DNA of 64,000 nt from Microcoleus sp. FACHB-831 (GCF_014695585.1 NZ_JACJON010000063.1:1-64000), one strand, 5' to 3'; positions 27,890 through 38,030 are shown, counted from the stretch's first letter. Translations and numbers: made by a program. The notes: generated by a model from the sequence alone, not told the origin.

Positions 27890-28408
27890 ATGGCTCCAAT
27901 GAACCGTCTGTCTATTTTTGTAGACGGCAACAATATGTTCTACGCTCAACAAAAAAATGGCTGGTTTTTCGATCCCAGAAGAGTGTTGGAATACTTCAAA
28001 AAAGAACAAGACGATACGATGCTGATCAATGCCTTCTGGTACACCGGATTAAAAGATCCGCAAGATCAACGGGGCTTCCGAGACGCACTAATTAGCTTAG
28101 GTTACACCGTCCGCACTAAAATTCTTAAAGAATACTACGACGATAGTTCTGGTCGATACTCGCAAAAAGCAAATTTAGACATAGAAATAGTCGTAGATAT
28201 GTTTAATACAGTAGATCAGTACGACAGGGTAATTTTATTTAGCGGCGATGGCGATTTTGAACGAGCTATTGAATTATTACGGTCTAAAAGCACTCATATT
28301 ACAGTTGTATCTACCGAAGGAATGATTGCCAGAGAATTGCGAAATGCTACAGACCGCTATATAGACCTGAATGATATTCGGGAATATATTGAGAAAGTTG
28401 AATATTAA
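27890..28408 (+). CDS. NYN-domain (LabA/DUF88) putative RNase
   Basis: PIN-like nuclease-fold protein of 172 residues. Conserved acidic positions are visible in LSIFVDGNNMFY near the N-terminus, in NLDIEIVVDMF and in FSGDGDFERAIELL, consistent with a metal-dependent RNase active site. LabA, a relative in Synechococcus, acts in the clock output pathway; a similar role here is only possible. No neighbour suggests a partner. Confidence 0.9.
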   Translation: MAPMNRLSIFVDGNNMFYAQQKNGWFFDPRRVLEYFKKEQDDTMLINAFWYTGLKDPQDQRGFRDALISLGYTVRTKILKEYYDDSSGRYSQKANLDIEIVVDMFNTVDQYDRVILFSGDGDFERAIELLRSKSTHITVVSTEGMIARELRNATDRYIDLNDIREYIEKVEY

Positions 28409-28427
28409 GTAATTGGCAAAATTTAGT

Positions 28428-28460
28428 AGTTAAGAGTTAAGAATTAAGAGTTAGGAGTTT
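28428..28460. repeat. TTAAGAG-type heptamer repeat
   Basis: About four imperfect heptamers (AGTTAAG/AGTTAAG/AATTAAG/AGTTAGG) lie between the NYN gene and leuA. Related GAGTTAAGAG words also occur near 18700 and 62160, so this is a dispersed cyanobacterial short repeat. Confidence 0.7.
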
Positions 28461-28572
28461 AAAAAAAATACCATAAATAATCAATATCAGTAAGAACTCA
28501 TCATTCAAAACTCATAACTATTAAAAAAACATTGCAGATTAACCAAATTTGGAGGAAATGTTCTTTAGCACT

Positions 28573-30186
28573 ATGGAAGTTCAACCTAACGGGGATCGGA
28601 TTCTTATTTTTGATACCACGCTACGGGATGGCGAACAATGCCCCGGAGCTACGCTGAATGTAGACGAAAAGCTAATAATTGCCAGACAGCTAGCTCGTCT
28701 GGGAGTGGATATAATTGAGGCGGGTTTTGCTTATGCTAGCCCAGGAGATTTTGAGGCAGTTGAGAAGATTGCTAAGACAGTAGGGACAGAAGATGGCCCG
28801 GTTATCTGTAGTTTAGCAAGAGCAATTAAAGCAGATATTGAAGCAGCCGCAAAAGCCTTGAAACCTGCGGCAAAGGGTAGAATACACACCTTTATTTCTA
28901 CTTCAGATATTCATCTGGAGTATCAGTTGAGGAAGTCAAGGGCAGAGGTATTAGCGATCGCAGAAGAAATGGTTGCATACGCCAAATCCTTCATGGACGA
29001 TGTAGAATTCTCGCCCATGGATGCAGCCCGCTCCGATCCAGAATATTTATATCAAGTACTAGAGCGCACTATTGCTGCTGGCGCCAAAACCATCAACATT
29101 CCCGATACCGTCGGTTACATGACTCCCAGCGAGTTTGGTGACTTAATTCGGGGAATTAAAGAAAATGTCCCTAACATCAACCAAGCGGTTATTTCCGTTC
29201 ACGGACACAACGACTTAGGCTTGGCTGTCGCTAACTTTCTAGAAGCCGTAAAGAACGGCGCACGCCAACTAGAATGCACCATCAACGGCATTGGCGAACG
29301 CGCTGGAAACGCATCTTTAGAAGAATTGGTGATGGCGCTTCACGTGCGGCGATCGTATTACAACCCATTTTTGGGACGCCCCGCCGAGTCAGAAGAACCG
29401 CTAACTAATATCGACACGCGACAAATTTACAAGACTTCTCGCCTAGTTTCCAACTTAACAGGAATGCTAGTGCAGCCGAATAAAGCAATTGTAGGCGCTA
29501 ATGCCTTTGCTCACGAATCTGGCATTCACCAAGATGGCGTGCTAAAGAACAAGCTAACCTACGAAATCATGGATGCCCAATCCATCGGATTGACAGACAA
29601 TCAGATTGTACTGGGCAAACATTCAGGACGCCATGCTTTCGGCGCTCGCTTGAAAGAATTGGGATTTGAACTATCAGAGGATGATATCAATAAAGCATTC
29701 GTCAAGTTCAAAGACATGGCGGATAAGAAGAAGGAAATCACCGATTGGGATTTGGAAGCCATCGTCAATGATGAAATTCAACAGGCTCCCGAACTATTTC
29801 GTGTTGAATTAGTGCAGGTTTCTTGTGGTAGCAACTCTCGTCCTACAGCAACGGTGACGCTGCGGACGCCAACTGGTGAAGAACTGACAGATGCAGCTAT
29901 TGGCACTGGCCCTGTGGATGCAGTATACAAGGCCATCAACCGCGTTGTTAACGTACCAAACCAACTGATTGAGTTTTCCGTTCAGTCAGTGACTGCGGGG
30001 ATTGATGCAATCGGGGAAGTGACGATTCGCCTGAAGCACGACGAACGGATATTTTCCGGTCATGCTGCCAACACGGATATTATCGTCGCTTCTGCTCAAG
30101 CTTACGTCAACGCCCTGAATAGGCTGTATGCGGCTACACAGAACTCAGGGGAAAATCCTGCGACTGCTGTGGGTAGTACCGTGTAA
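28573..30186 (+). CDS. leuA: 2-isopropylmalate synthase
   Basis: Enzyme of 537 residues that condenses acetyl-CoA and 2-ketoisovalerate as the first committed step of leucine synthesis. The catalytic TIM barrel has [27 protein letters not shown] and [10 protein letters not shown]. The metal-binding His pair is in HESGIHQDG. The C-terminal regulatory domain (about 390-510) binds leucine for feedback inhibition. ATGs at 28558 and 28573 and a TTG at 28549 are all possible. A GGAGG at 28551 is too close to 28558 and rather far from 28573, so the exact start is uncertain. It is convergent with the PIWI-RE operon. Confidence 0.96.
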   Translation: MEVQPNGDRILIFDTTLRDGEQCPGATLNVDEKLIIARQLARLGVDIIEAGFAYASPGDFEAVEKIAKTVGTEDGPVICSLARAIKADIEAAAKALKPAAKGRIHTFISTSDIHLEYQLRKSRAEVLAIAEEMVAYAKSFMDDVEFSPMDAARSDPEYLYQVLERTIAAGAKTINIPDTVGYMTPSEFGDLIRGIKENVPNINQAVISVHGHNDLGLAVANFLEAVKNGARQLECTINGIGERAGNASLEELVMALHVRRSYYNPFLGRPAESEEPLTNIDTRQIYKTSRLVSNLTGMLVQPNKAIVGANAFAHESGIHQDGVLKNKLTYEIMDAQSIGLTDNQIVLGKHSGRHAFGARLKELGFELSEDDINKAFVKFKDMADKKKEITDWDLEAIVNDEIQQAPELFRVELVQVSCGSNSRPTATVTLRTPTGEELTDAAIGTGPVDAVYKAINRVVNVPNQLIEFSVQSVTAGIDAIGEVTIRLKHDERIFSGHAANTDIIVASAQAYVNALNRLYAATQNSGENPATAVGSTV

Positions 30187-30251
30187 CCCCACACCGGGCA
30201 TCGAAGACCTAAATCCCTGCATACCCTAATGACTTGAAGTATCTAATACTA

Positions 30252-33032
30252 TTAAGTAATTAGGGATTCGTTGGATTCGCTGGCTTCCACAGTATCCTTG
30301 GCACTAACAGCATATTCTTTGGCTTTGGTTGCAAAGGGAAAAGGAAATGGCAGGGAAACATCATCGGCAAAATAAGGCCAACGACTCCTGAGACTGTGGA
30401 CGAAGCAAGCTAGACGAGCGGGTGCGATTTCTGGATTTGGAGCGATCGCTATCTCTAATAATCTCGCCTTCCCAGCTTGTCGGTTGCCATTATCAAGCCG
30501 AGACTGCGATTTGCGTAATAAGTCCTGTTCAGTAGTTAAAGGCTTTCTAACGCTGAGGTAGAGCGTATTTTCTCCATCATCACACACATCTTGCCAGCAG
30601 AATAGACCGCTGGTTTTGCTGCCTGGAGAATCCTTAACAATAGCTACGGGTACTTCACCGCTGTCTGCAATTCGTAGCCGCACAATCCACAAGCGATTTA
30701 TTTCTCCCGGTTTTGTAATTTGCAGCTGCTTCAAAGCATCGGATAGATTTGGGTTTTGTAGCCAAGGTAACTTCAATCGGGCATTTTGTGCTTCAGCCAT
30801 GAATAGTATTTTGGGAGATTTATTATCTGCAATTGGAGTATTCAGGCAATCGCGCAAACAGTCAGCAACGAATTTATTAATAAGCCGTTGTTCGCGTTCT
30901 TTATCCCAAGGCTGTTGTTCATCGCCGATGTCTTCAGTGGTTTCATTGAAATAGGAATCTGGGTTCCATTTTTCACTCAGAAGGTGTTTCAGTCCAACTG
31001 GATAAGATACCCATTTTGTTAATAAAGAAGGGGTTGTCATTTCTACTTTTCCCGTTACTGGGTTAACTCGTACCATCAGCACGGCAGTATTGGGATTGTT
31101 GCTGGCAGTTGTTTTTTTAGTGCGCCGCAGGACATAGAAACACGTCAGCCACACATGAGGCTCGATACCATCAATTTCCAACTTGATTAACGGAGGAGCA
31201 GGTAGAATTCCGCACTGTCGTAGCAAGTCTGATACTGCTCGTTTAACCCGTTCTCGGCCAGAGTTAGTAATTTTTTCCTTGCCTTCCTTAGTAGTAAAAG
31301 TTATGCGGTGGATGTGCTGATTGACATAGCCTTTTTGCATCGGTGCAATTCGCCATGCCAGCTTCGCATCGTTTTCTGGTATGAAGGGTTTAGGCTTAAT
31401 TTCGATTATTGTACCGCTGAGTCCTTCAGGTGCAGGTAGGAATGAAACAATCTTTTTAATGCGTTCTTCTAGCAAATGATCGCGTCGTTTTTGGCGGTTA
31501 TTTCCGGGTACTGAGGTATCATCAACATTAAAGTTTTGCGTGAGGTCTTGAACGTGCTGAGTCTTGATACACAGCGAACCATGAGAGCCTTTATAGATAT
31601 TTTCTTCTCCTGTTGGTGATAAAGAAAGTAGCTGACAAATTTCAGCAATGAGAGCATCTCGACATTCTTTGGTTTCCCAGAGAATAAGTATGGTGCATAG
31701 GGTATTTTCAGTTTCACGAAATACGGCGGGTGCTGCGATTTTCGGTCGCAGCATTGTGGTAGATAACTCGTCGGAAACCTTCACTTTCTTAGGCTTTTTT
31801 TCCTTGGTGGCTTGGTTTTGGTCGTCAACAATATTGGCAATTTTGGGCTTTTTGGGTTTATCAAGCGGCCAGAAAGGCTTAACAGAACCTGACACTTTTA
31901 CCGCCTCACCCACTCGCTGAACGGGTAGACGTTCTTGAATAGCTTTATCGAGGCTGTATAAATCCAGCAGACTGACACCAGGTTTGCTGGGTATTTCACC
32001 GGTATGTCGAGTGTCATAGGAGATCGCAGCTTCTATCCCACTGGAGATAGTACCGTTCCCCATCCAGTTGTAAGTTGGGTTTTTAACTAACTCAATGGGG
32101 TCAGGAATTTTGCAGTCGTTTATAAGAAGTAATTCGTTGATGGCTTGAGGCCATTTCAGTTCCTTTTCTTCCTTTCCTTGACGCTTCATAATGAGTGGAG
32201 TAAAGCAGAAAGGTTGACGCTGACCATCCAACCAACGACGGCGATCGCCAATATAAGCGGTGGCTCCTTTGTACGGTACGTTATTCTTTTTCTCCCTAAT
32301 CAGAGGTTCCGCGAACCATCGCCGAATTGAAAGTTCGTGGTAGATGATGGGTTGAGAGCGCCAGGGGACTGTTTGTAATTTAAAACTGATGACAAACGAG
32401 ATGTAGGCGCGGTCTTCTCGTACTTCTCCCTGGGAGTTTAGTAGCACAACTGGATCGGGAGGCCATGACATTAATTCGGCTCCTTTGAGACGAACAACCC
32501 GATAGAATGTCAGTTTGTATTTATCATCTGCACCAAAGGCAACTGTCGGTTTTTCGAGAAACTCTTGTGCAAGGTAATCTGGAATTGCCTGGTAGAGGAT
32601 ATTTTTTTCTGCTTGGTTTCGGGGATGAAGTAAGGAATACGTTTGTGGATCTTCCCAGTGCCAATCGTCATCGTTAAGATTGTCGAGAACAGAATTAACT
32701 TCATCTTCTCCCAGACACCAGCTAAATTCAGATCTTAGCCAATCTTTGATTAAATCTCCCAGGTTAGAAAGGTCTGCGGTTTCTGTTGCGAACAACCAAG
32801 GTACACCGGGTTTTTGCCAGCCATTACGCACAGTTTGGATGATTTTGGGAAAGCTTGCAGCTATTAAAAGATCGAGGGAGTAGACTGGCACGCCTCGATA
32901 ACCTTTTTTGGCACGCTTCTGAGCAAGGGAGTTGGCAATTTGCCGCCAGGAATTAGGAACATAGAGTCCAAAAATATCGCGTTGCACATCTTTTGTGAGT
33001 TCCCAGGCGCCGGGGAGAATGATTTTAGTCAT
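30252..33032 (-). CDS. PIWI-RE family protein (prokaryotic Argonaute-like)
   Basis: Protein of 926 residues that I identify as a PIWI-RE protein from its C-terminal signature and operon. The last part reads HSLRSRWPYFADD (879-891), LPFPFP, then KEYA (Glu906), the conserved Arg/Glu-bearing end typical of this family. Upstream lie a probable MID-like region, an RNase H-fold PIWI region (about 560-900) and an N-terminal module (about 1-390) linked by a Lys/Pro-rich hinge (about 395-430). I could not find a convincing DEDX catalytic tetrad by eye, so slicer activity is not claimed. The gene overlaps the helicase gene by 8 bp (ATGACTAA). Role by family: guided binding of foreign nucleic acid together with the helicase and nuclease. 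Confidence 0.85.
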   Translation of the reverse strand: MTKIILPGAWELTKDVQRDIFGLYVPNSWRQIANSLAQKRAKKGYRGVPVYSLDLLIAASFPKIIQTVRNGWQKPGVPWLFATETADLSNLGDLIKDWLRSEFSWCLGEDEVNSVLDNLNDDDWHWEDPQTYSLLHPRNQAEKNILYQAIPDYLAQEFLEKPTVAFGADDKYKLTFYRVVRLKGAELMSWPPDPVVLLNSQGEVREDRAYISFVISFKLQTVPWRSQPIIYHELSIRRWFAEPLIREKKNNVPYKGATAYIGDRRRWLDGQRQPFCFTPLIMKRQGKEEKELKWPQAINELLLINDCKIPDPIELVKNPTYNWMGNGTISSGIEAAISYDTRHTGEIPSKPGVSLLDLYSLDKAIQERLPVQRVGEAVKVSGSVKPFWPLDKPKKPKIANIVDDQNQATKEKKPKKVKVSDELSTTMLRPKIAAPAVFRETENTLCTILILWETKECRDALIAEICQLLSLSPTGEENIYKGSHGSLCIKTQHVQDLTQNFNVDDTSVPGNNRQKRRDHLLEERIKKIVSFLPAPEGLSGTIIEIKPKPFIPENDAKLAWRIAPMQKGYVNQHIHRITFTTKEGKEKITNSGRERVKRAVSDLLRQCGILPAPPLIKLEIDGIEPHVWLTCFYVLRRTKKTTASNNPNTAVLMVRVNPVTGKVEMTTPSLLTKWVSYPVGLKHLLSEKWNPDSYFNETTEDIGDEQQPWDKEREQRLINKFVADCLRDCLNTPIADNKSPKILFMAEAQNARLKLPWLQNPNLSDALKQLQITKPGEINRLWIVRLRIADSGEVPVAIVKDSPGSKTSGLFCWQDVCDDGENTLYLSVRKPLTTEQDLLRKSQSRLDNGNRQAGKARLLEIAIAPNPEIAPARLACFVHSLRSRWPYFADDVSLPFPFPFATKAKEYAVSAKDTVEASESNESLIT

Positions 33033-36000
33033 AGTTTAAATCCCTTCCTTTCATTTGTTGGAGTGCGTTGAAGAAATCTTCGTAGAGCGATCGCGCTAGC
33101 GTTATTTCAAAAGGTCGCTTATCATCACGCTCAATATAAGGTTCAAGCACCTTGATGATTCCGACCAAAAGTGAGGTGGTTTTACTGTCGATATCGCCCT
33201 TAGCTGAGTTTGTTTTACTGTCGATATCGCCCTTAGCTTTAGCTGAGTTGGGTGCAAATTTCACATCCATGAAATAAACTAGAGCAGGCACATTACCGCG
33301 CACCAACCGCCCGATAATTTGCCAAATACTCACTGATTGGGTTGAGCAGAGTACGCGGCGTTCTTTTTCTGTTAACTGCTGGAATGACATCGCCGTACAG
33401 TTCAATTCGAGCATTTCGTTAACTGCATCTCGATAGAAGATGTCTGCAACTTTGGTAAGTGTTAAGGTTTCTCCGCTGCATATAGCTTCCTCGTATAGAG
33501 TGGTATTTGCTTCATTGTCCAGCGCCCAGTTGTTAAGTTGTCGGACAATTGATTGCCAGTCATCGGGTACCGGCATAGGTCGATTCAAAAATATCGCCCC
33601 ACCAAAAGCAGCTTTGTCTTGATTGTTCAGGATGTTGTGACCTCGCTCTAGTGCCATCAAAGGGGCGACTACAATCTGGGTGGGGGTGTTTTTTACATCG
33701 CGAATTTTGCCCCTACGAATACCACGTAGATGAGCGGGAGCATTATCGCGGCGGAGAGTGGCAATTCCCTCATCGTCAAAAATTTCAAGGCGGTAGAGGT
33801 AGAGGGATTTTAAGATAGACGTAACCCAGTCAGCTTCATCGTAGCTGCCAGTTATTATTAGGATGCGATCGCGAGCGCCCCACCATTCATCATTCTCCTC
33901 TCCTCGCTGTTTTAAATCCTGGAATATCTCATCAAGAAAGCTGGGTACATTTCCAGAAGATTGACACATAGCCTTCACCAAATTTTCAGCAGCCAGCTTC
34001 CTTCTTGCAGGCGGAAGTCCTGATAGAGCAATATAATTTCCGTTGCTCTGCATCGGTCTAAAGAAAAACTCACTCTCGCCGATACCTCCATTGCCACACG
34101 AGCCATTATTAGTTGCGGTTTTTAGCAATATAGTGGGTTGAATCCTGATGTTATAAGCAGGAGAACCAGGAGCATAGCTAGTGCCTGATACCAGCACAGT
34201 ATGCGGCCCATTCCAATCATCAACTGCAAAGAGTGTAGGGAAGTTTAGAAGTAAGGCGCGACCTACACCGACATAGCGAAAATATTCCAGCTTACCTCCT
34301 TTTTGATGGTTGGAGCTGCGGCGATCGCGAATATACCGGAATCCTAAAATATTACCGACTGGCGACTCTGGCACAACTGGCAGATAATCAAACGGTGGGC
34401 GATGCAGCAAGTCTTGGCTCAAGTCGTGCAAGTTGACTACCTGACTAATAGGGCGAAGATTATCAACTAAAAAACCCAAGCGATTATCTAGCACTGTAGT
34501 TAAAATCGCCAAGTGTAAGTTTCGGAGCAGTTCTTCATATTTAGCTTCATCTGCTAGGCAAATATGGTTTGCTTCAAGCCATCTTTTACACCATGAGTCA
34601 ACTTCAGCTAATGCAAGGCGATCGCTATCTGTCGTCAATAATGTTAATGCCAGGTCTGATAGTTCTTCCCCACGACTGCGAGTTAGAGGATGTTGCAAAA
34701 ATCCGTCTAGCGCCTGCATCAAATCCTTTCGATGGCGACGTAACTGTGAATTATTAGTAATTTCTTGGGGCAGTTGTTCGGTAAGTTCGCGGATAATTCG
34801 AGCAAATAGGGAACGAGCCGTGAAGGGGTTTCGTCCCAACCATTCAACGAGTTTCGGGTGGTTGAGGAGCAAGTGGTAGATGCGGTTAGTGGCATTTTGC
34901 GTGTGGTACTGTGCGCCAGTCCAAGCAACAAAGCGATCGCCTGCCATGTTGCTGCGATCTGAGTTGTAAATATTGGCAGCGTTGTTGAGCCCGAGTTTAT
35001 TTAAAAACGAGTTTTGTGAAATATCAACTAAGATTTCATTGGGTGCAAAGTCTTCATCAAGCTGCACCTGTACCCTATCGGCTTCGTCAACAAATAGAAA
35101 CTCACACTCTCGATAAACTGCTTCAGCAAAAGTAAGGTCTTCTTCAAAAATCTGACGAGGTACGCGGGTATGAATAAAACTTGCTGTTGTCAGAACCCAG
35201 ACTTTTGCCTTGCCAATATCTTTTTCTAGCTGATGACGCGGACATTTATAATACAAAGGACAGGTATATTTGTCTTTTTGCTCTTCCAAATCATCATCTC
35301 TATCGGGGTCGCCATTTGCTGATACTGCAACTTTTTGGTAAAGATTGTGGCAGGGTTCTTGTCCAAATTCCCACTTATCTTCTGATTGCACCAAAGCTAA
35401 TAATGGGCAGACTGGGCTAAACCAACGCAGTGCTGGATGCATTCCTCCTTGAGTTATTTCCTCGCCCTCATTGGCAAGAATCGATTCATAGACTTTTTCA
35501 AGTTGTTCGGCGCGATCGCTCCCCAATACTGGTGCCGCTGGAATTCCCAGTTTGTGCCAAACCAACGAGGCGATCCGCACAGCCGCCACCACATCATTTA
35601 CTATCAACGCACACCGATATCCTTGCTTGGCGAAGTGGTAAATCAGAATTTCCAGCAAAGTAGACTTGCCCACATTTAAAAGACCGACAATGTGGATAAT
35701 TCCCTCTAGTGTTAGGCTGCTACCACGACAAAAATCATCAGAATAAGCATCGTATAGTTGTACTTCAATGCCTAACAGACGGCTATGATAATTTTCTGGC
35801 TTCTGCCCAGAGCCAGCTAGTTGGCGATCCATTTCCTGGGCTGCTAGCAGCAATTTATCAAAAGTGACAGTATGCTGTGGATTATCGGCTGCGCGGGTAC
35901 GATGAAAAGATACCAAGGAATTGGGTGCAATGTTAGCAACTGCTTGGGGAATGTGGATGGGAATCTCAACTGGTGAGTGACCCTTTTGGGAAATCTTGGC

Positions 36001-36519
36001 ATACCAACGTCCCTCAGTTGCTAGTTTGACTTCTCGTTTTTTGTGCTGTGGGGTTGTTAATAGAGTTTGGCGATATAGCTGCAAGCGAGTCGGGTAGGTA
36101 CTTGATGGAATTAACTGGGGAACTTGGTCAACTTCTGTCAGGCTGTAGATTCTTAAAATCTCAGGTAAGTTGATATATTCAGAAAGCGATCGCAACCATT
36201 GTCTTCCCTTGCGACGAATTAGATAGAAACGGCATTTTTGTACAAGTTGCCAGTTATCCTCACATTGAATTTGTTCAACAGGAAATCGATATCCTTTAAG
36301 CAGCGCTTCGACAGAAGTAGCAGGTTCTTCTGGTGCAACTTGCTGAAGTAAGGTAAGCCCCAATTCCACATCTGCAATCAGTTGGGCAAGACGCATAATT
36401 TCGCGAAATTGTGCCTTAGCATCTGCGTTAGGCAAACCACATACCACATACTCTTTTAGGTCATCTGAGTTACGCAGTGCTTTGCACAGTTGTTTGCACC
36501 AGCTAGTAGTATCACGCAT
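33025..36519 (-). CDS. DinG/XPD-like helicase of the PIWI-RE operon
   Basis: Superfamily 2 helicase of 1164 residues. Walker A is GLLNVGKSTLLE (about 277-288), the DEAD box is FVDEADRVQ (about 477) and motif VI is WQIIGRLVRG (about 1070). Between motifs I and II there are cysteines in CPLLALVQSE, CHNLY and CPLYYKCPRH, matching the iron-sulfur site of DinG/XPD helicases. The long regions before motif I (about 1-260) and after the DEAD box are peculiar to the PIWI-RE-associated type. It overlaps both neighbours by 8 bp, so the three proteins are made together. It should unwind DNA or DNA-RNA hybrids for the PIWI-RE protein. An 11-residue tandem duplication lies near residue 1100. Confidence 0.87.
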   Translation of the reverse strand: MRDTTSWCKQLCKALRNSDDLKEYVVCGLPNADAKAQFREIMRLAQLIADVELGLTLLQQVAPEEPATSVEALLKGYRFPVEQIQCEDNWQLVQKCRFYLIRRKGRQWLRSLSEYINLPEILRIYSLTEVDQVPQLIPSSTYPTRLQLYRQTLLTTPQHKKREVKLATEGRWYAKISQKGHSPVEIPIHIPQAVANIAPNSLVSFHRTRAADNPQHTVTFDKLLLAAQEMDRQLAGSGQKPENYHSRLLGIEVQLYDAYSDDFCRGSSLTLEGIIHIVGLLNVGKSTLLEILIYHFAKQGYRCALIVNDVVAAVRIASLVWHKLGIPAAPVLGSDRAEQLEKVYESILANEGEEITQGGMHPALRWFSPVCPLLALVQSEDKWEFGQEPCHNLYQKVAVSANGDPDRDDDLEEQKDKYTCPLYYKCPRHQLEKDIGKAKVWVLTTASFIHTRVPRQIFEEDLTFAEAVYRECEFLFVDEADRVQVQLDEDFAPNEILVDISQNSFLNKLGLNNAANIYNSDRSNMAGDRFVAWTGAQYHTQNATNRIYHLLLNHPKLVEWLGRNPFTARSLFARIIRELTEQLPQEITNNSQLRRHRKDLMQALDGFLQHPLTRSRGEELSDLALTLLTTDSDRLALAEVDSWCKRWLEANHICLADEAKYEELLRNLHLAILTTVLDNRLGFLVDNLRPISQVVNLHDLSQDLLHRPPFDYLPVVPESPVGNILGFRYIRDRRSSNHQKGGKLEYFRYVGVGRALLLNFPTLFAVDDWNGPHTVLVSGTSYAPGSPAYNIRIQPTILLKTATNNGSCGNGGIGESEFFFRPMQSNGNYIALSGLPPARRKLAAENLVKAMCQSSGNVPSFLDEIFQDLKQRGEENDEWWGARDRILIITGSYDEADWVTSILKSLYLYRLEIFDDEGIATLRRDNAPAHLRGIRRGKIRDVKNTPTQIVVAPLMALERGHNILNNQDKAAFGGAIFLNRPMPVPDDWQSIVRQLNNWALDNEANTTLYEEAICSGETLTLTKVADIFYRDAVNEMLELNCTAMSFQQLTEKERRVLCSTQSVSIWQIIGRLVRGNVPALVYFMDVKFAPNSAKAKGDIDSKTNSAKGDIDSKTTSLLVGIIKVLEPYIERDDKRPFEITLARSLYEDFFNALQQMKGRDLNYD
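33179..33238. repeat. In-frame 33-bp tandem duplication in the helicase gene
   Basis: A 27-bp stretch at 33179-33205 recurs exactly at 33212-33238 (33-bp period). It encodes two copies of KGDIDSKT followed by NSA or TSL. The copies are nearly identical, so the duplication is recent; it keeps frame and sits in a charged, probably exposed loop after motif VI. Confidence 0.9.
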
Positions 36520-37831
36520 GATTTTTATTCTCCCTAATTTCTTTAGCCTTGGCTATGATTTCGCTAAATAGCATCAAACGCACTCCGCCCAATTCAGGTT
36601 CAAACTGTTCGCGCACCACCTTGATTCGCAAAGACTCTTCTCGCTCATGTGGGAAAACCACAAAGGTTTCTGTTGCATCAGGACGATGTTTCACCTTCTG
36701 CAAACGTTCCTCATCCAGGCATGACCAATCTTTAACATCAATCGCCCAGCGGACTTTGCGGCTTAACTCTACGAGTAAGTCAAATTCATCAACATTCGGC
36801 CATAGAGTGACACGAACACCCAGTTTTGTGAGTTCTTCTGCCAACTTTATTTCCCAAATTCCCGGCAGTGTTCCGTACAAATGCACGCCTGGAGTAACAG
36901 CTTTCCAATCCTCAGCTTCCTCTTTGGTAATAGATCGCAGCGGCGCGAGTTTGAGTTTTGCACACAGCCGTTCGCACCATGCGTTTCGGCAGCTATAAGT
37001 ATCATCGGCGCGTCGTCGCTGGACATACTTGCAGCGGGGGCATAAATGATATGTATTTTCAGAAGCCAACTTAACCATATCGACATAGATATCCAGCCCC
37101 GACAACAATTCGCGCAGTGGCCTGAGTTGGGGTGAAGATAGCAGTTTCCGATATTCTTTGTATTCAAGAGTGGGCTTAGTAATAATCAGCTTGCGAAATT
37201 CTCGATAGGCATCTTCCAGCTGATGTCCCCTGCAATATTCCAGTACATCTTTAAGTGCGGCTTCCTGTACCTGCGCCGCCACATCTTTGCCTGAAACTTG
37301 CCAAAGTGTCGCAAAATCGGAAACTAGCCCGTCTTCTATGAGGGTGACATCCGGTGAAATGTTTTTGATTTCCTGGGTTGATTTCCAGTTAGTAATTGGT
37401 TGTTTTGCCCAGTCGAAAAATTCGGGAAGGTTCGCTGGGGTATTTTCTTCTTCTCCCCTCAGCAGGGAAGTTAAATACATCCTGGACATCCCGATGCGGA
37501 GTGCTTCTGGTGGGTGTGCGCGTTTTACTGGTTCTTGTTTTTCCCACTCCACTACGCCAGTCGCCAGATACCGAAGAGTTTCTTGTACAGGTATCTGCAT
37601 TGGGGGTTCCTCCGGTTCCGATCTCAGGAGGCGGAGACTTCGTGCAGCGTGATCTTCCCACTCCACATCAATGCCTCGCATCGTCTGCAACCACCGCTGA
37701 AGGGTTGCTTTCTGGCTTGGTTGCATTCCCAGTTCTTGACACAACTCTTCCAGGGTTGGCCCCTCTTTATGGATGCGAAACCACTCTTGCAGAGCATCCA
37801 GGATTTTCTGTCGGTGCTTGGTAATCTTCAC
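36512..37831 (-). CDS. REase-fold nuclease with winged helix and zinc ribbon (PIWI-RE operon)
   Basis: First gene of the operon, 439 residues, with GTG start after a strong AAGGAGGG ribosome binding site (37838-37845). Residues 1-65 form a LexA-like winged helix (HRQKILDALQEWF, GPTLEELCQELG). A zinc ribbon follows at about 262-292 (CPRC ... CRNAWCERLC). The C-terminal domain (about 315-435) has the restriction-endonuclease core: EFDLLVEL (about 348-355) then AIDVKDW (about 363-369), i.e. the D-(x)n-(D/E)-x-K metal site. This matches the REase component known from PIWI-RE operons. The winged helix could repress the operon or recognise target DNA. It overlaps the helicase gene by 8 bp (ATGCGTGA). 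Confidence 0.85.
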   Translation of the reverse strand: MKITKHRQKILDALQEWFRIHKEGPTLEELCQELGMQPSQKATLQRWLQTMRGIDVEWEDHAARSLRLLRSEPEEPPMQIPVQETLRYLATGVVEWEKQEPVKRAHPPEALRIGMSRMYLTSLLRGEEENTPANLPEFFDWAKQPITNWKSTQEIKNISPDVTLIEDGLVSDFATLWQVSGKDVAAQVQEAALKDVLEYCRGHQLEDAYREFRKLIITKPTLEYKEYRKLLSSPQLRPLRELLSGLDIYVDMVKLASENTYHLCPRCKYVQRRRADDTYSCRNAWCERLCAKLKLAPLRSITKEEAEDWKAVTPGVHLYGTLPGIWEIKLAEELTKLGVRVTLWPNVDEFDLLVELSRKVRWAIDVKDWSCLDEERLQKVKHRPDATETFVVFPHEREESLRIKVVREQFEPELGGVRLMLFSEIIAKAKEIRENKNHA

Positions 37832-38030
37832 TGGCTTCCCTCCTTTTTTCTAGAAGTTTTCCCAAGTGTGACACCCGCACAAGTCAGCGTCAAGAAAAAG
37901 TTTCTATGTTTCTATTAAGTTTCAATAGTTTCCATTTTTTAATCAGGGAAACAAAGCGGACAAAACCACTCTCAAACGTGCTGTATGATTACGAATAATT
38001 CGACACAGGTGGGATTGAGGAGTCGGTAAA

